Assembly (NCBI GenBank): GCA_000226015.1
Contig: JH154856.1
Location: 221,913-254,951 of the forward strand
DNA: 33,039 bases
Direction of reading: 5' to 3'
Source: Mnemiopsis leidyi
Lineage: Eukaryota; Ctenophora; Tentaculata; Lobata; Bolinopsidae
Shown here: positions 32,667-33,039 of the stretch, piece by piece
Position numbering within the stretch: position 1 is the first letter of the stretch
How the letters are laid out: each line of letters begins with the position of its first letter
Translations under genes and position numbers: made by a program
Notes under the pieces: model-generated
What the model saw: the letters and a program-made list of their open reading frames with translations, nothing else
Told to the model about the DNA's origin: nothing
The model's database searches: none

Positions 32667-33039
32667 CTCAATGTTTAGCTGATCAAGTCATTGGATGGAA
32701 AATCTTATGCGTTTCTTATACCTATAAAAATTATTTTTGTGAAAAAACTATCTCTGACTCATCACTTAACATATTGTATTTTTTAACGTTGTTTTAGAAG
32801 TTCTATCTGAGCTCTGACCCACGTTTTTTATGTATAAAGCACTGAATATCCTGTAACTTTTACTTAGTTATTTTAATACTAATTAACTTTCTATGTACCT
32901 GAGAAATGTTCTTCCTTGTCTCACAGACCATGTAAAATAACTAATTTGATGAATACACCTCAATTTAACCCTTTTTGAGCCAATTACAAACAAATTAATT
33001 TGGGGGATTTTGAAGTGGAGGTCAAAATTTTGGTAGTAC

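Larger units (their letters stand above)
32016..33039. other. Region upstream of acid ceramidase, with transposon debris
   Basis: Would hold the acid ceramidase promoter near 32050-32300. From 32340 on it carries a hairpin and a transposase-like open fragment; the last 350 bases are AT-rich without a recognisable feature. Confidence 0.6.

Overview
This is a eukaryotic, clearly metazoan window of about 33 kb. It has spliced nuclear genes with GT-AG introns, an animal-type initiator tRNA-Met (A1-U72, C33, and AUCG in the T loop), an internal tract of TTAGGG, a seven-helix receptor and a Golgi carbohydrate sulfotransferase. It is AT-rich and its introns are full of minisatellites and foldbacks. 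I cannot name the species. An invertebrate is likely; a weak inference (see findings) is a lineage with spliced-leader trans-splicing.

Left two-thirds, minus strand (102-22752): the gene for splicing factor 3A subunit 1 (SF3A1), rebuilt by hand as eleven exons with consistent phases, 445 codons plus 2 bases. The C-terminal half, including the expected ubiquitin-like domain, lies off the left edge. Its long introns hold, on the plus strand, a single-exon orphan seven-helix receptor gene (6565-7656) and an intron-bearing tRNA-Leu (CAA expected) interrupted by a 32-N assembly gap. They also hold an initiator tRNA-Met on the minus strand, a 900-bp foldback element, an inverted repeat centred on telomeric hexamers, a 68-bp near-perfect hairpin, several minisatellites (11, 37, 45, 50 and 55 bp units) and two pairs of dispersed repeats. 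The donor site of the last visible exon lies inside the (CA)n/(GT)n microsatellite at the left edge.

Right third: a single-exon type II membrane carbohydrate sulfotransferase on plus (23891-24946), divergent from SF3A1. Then come two minus-strand spliced genes: a mitochondrial large-subunit ribosomal protein of the mL37/MRPL37 family (25731-28207, six exons, one GC-AG intron) and a complete acid ceramidase (ASAH1 family; 29308-32015, eight exons, 378 aa, all catalytic residues present). The right edge holds a transposase-like coding remnant and a small AT-rich hairpin.

The genes do not form one pathway: splicing, mitochondrial translation, lysosomal sphingolipid turnover, Golgi sulfation and signalling are unrelated jobs. 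The most interesting shared feature is that all five protein-coding genes have a pyrimidine-rich splice-acceptor-like sequence ending in AG only 4-26 bases upstream of the chosen ATG. That pattern fits either spliced-leader trans-splicing or 5'UTR introns abutting the start. Coordinates of exons come from hand splicing and agree in phase throughout.
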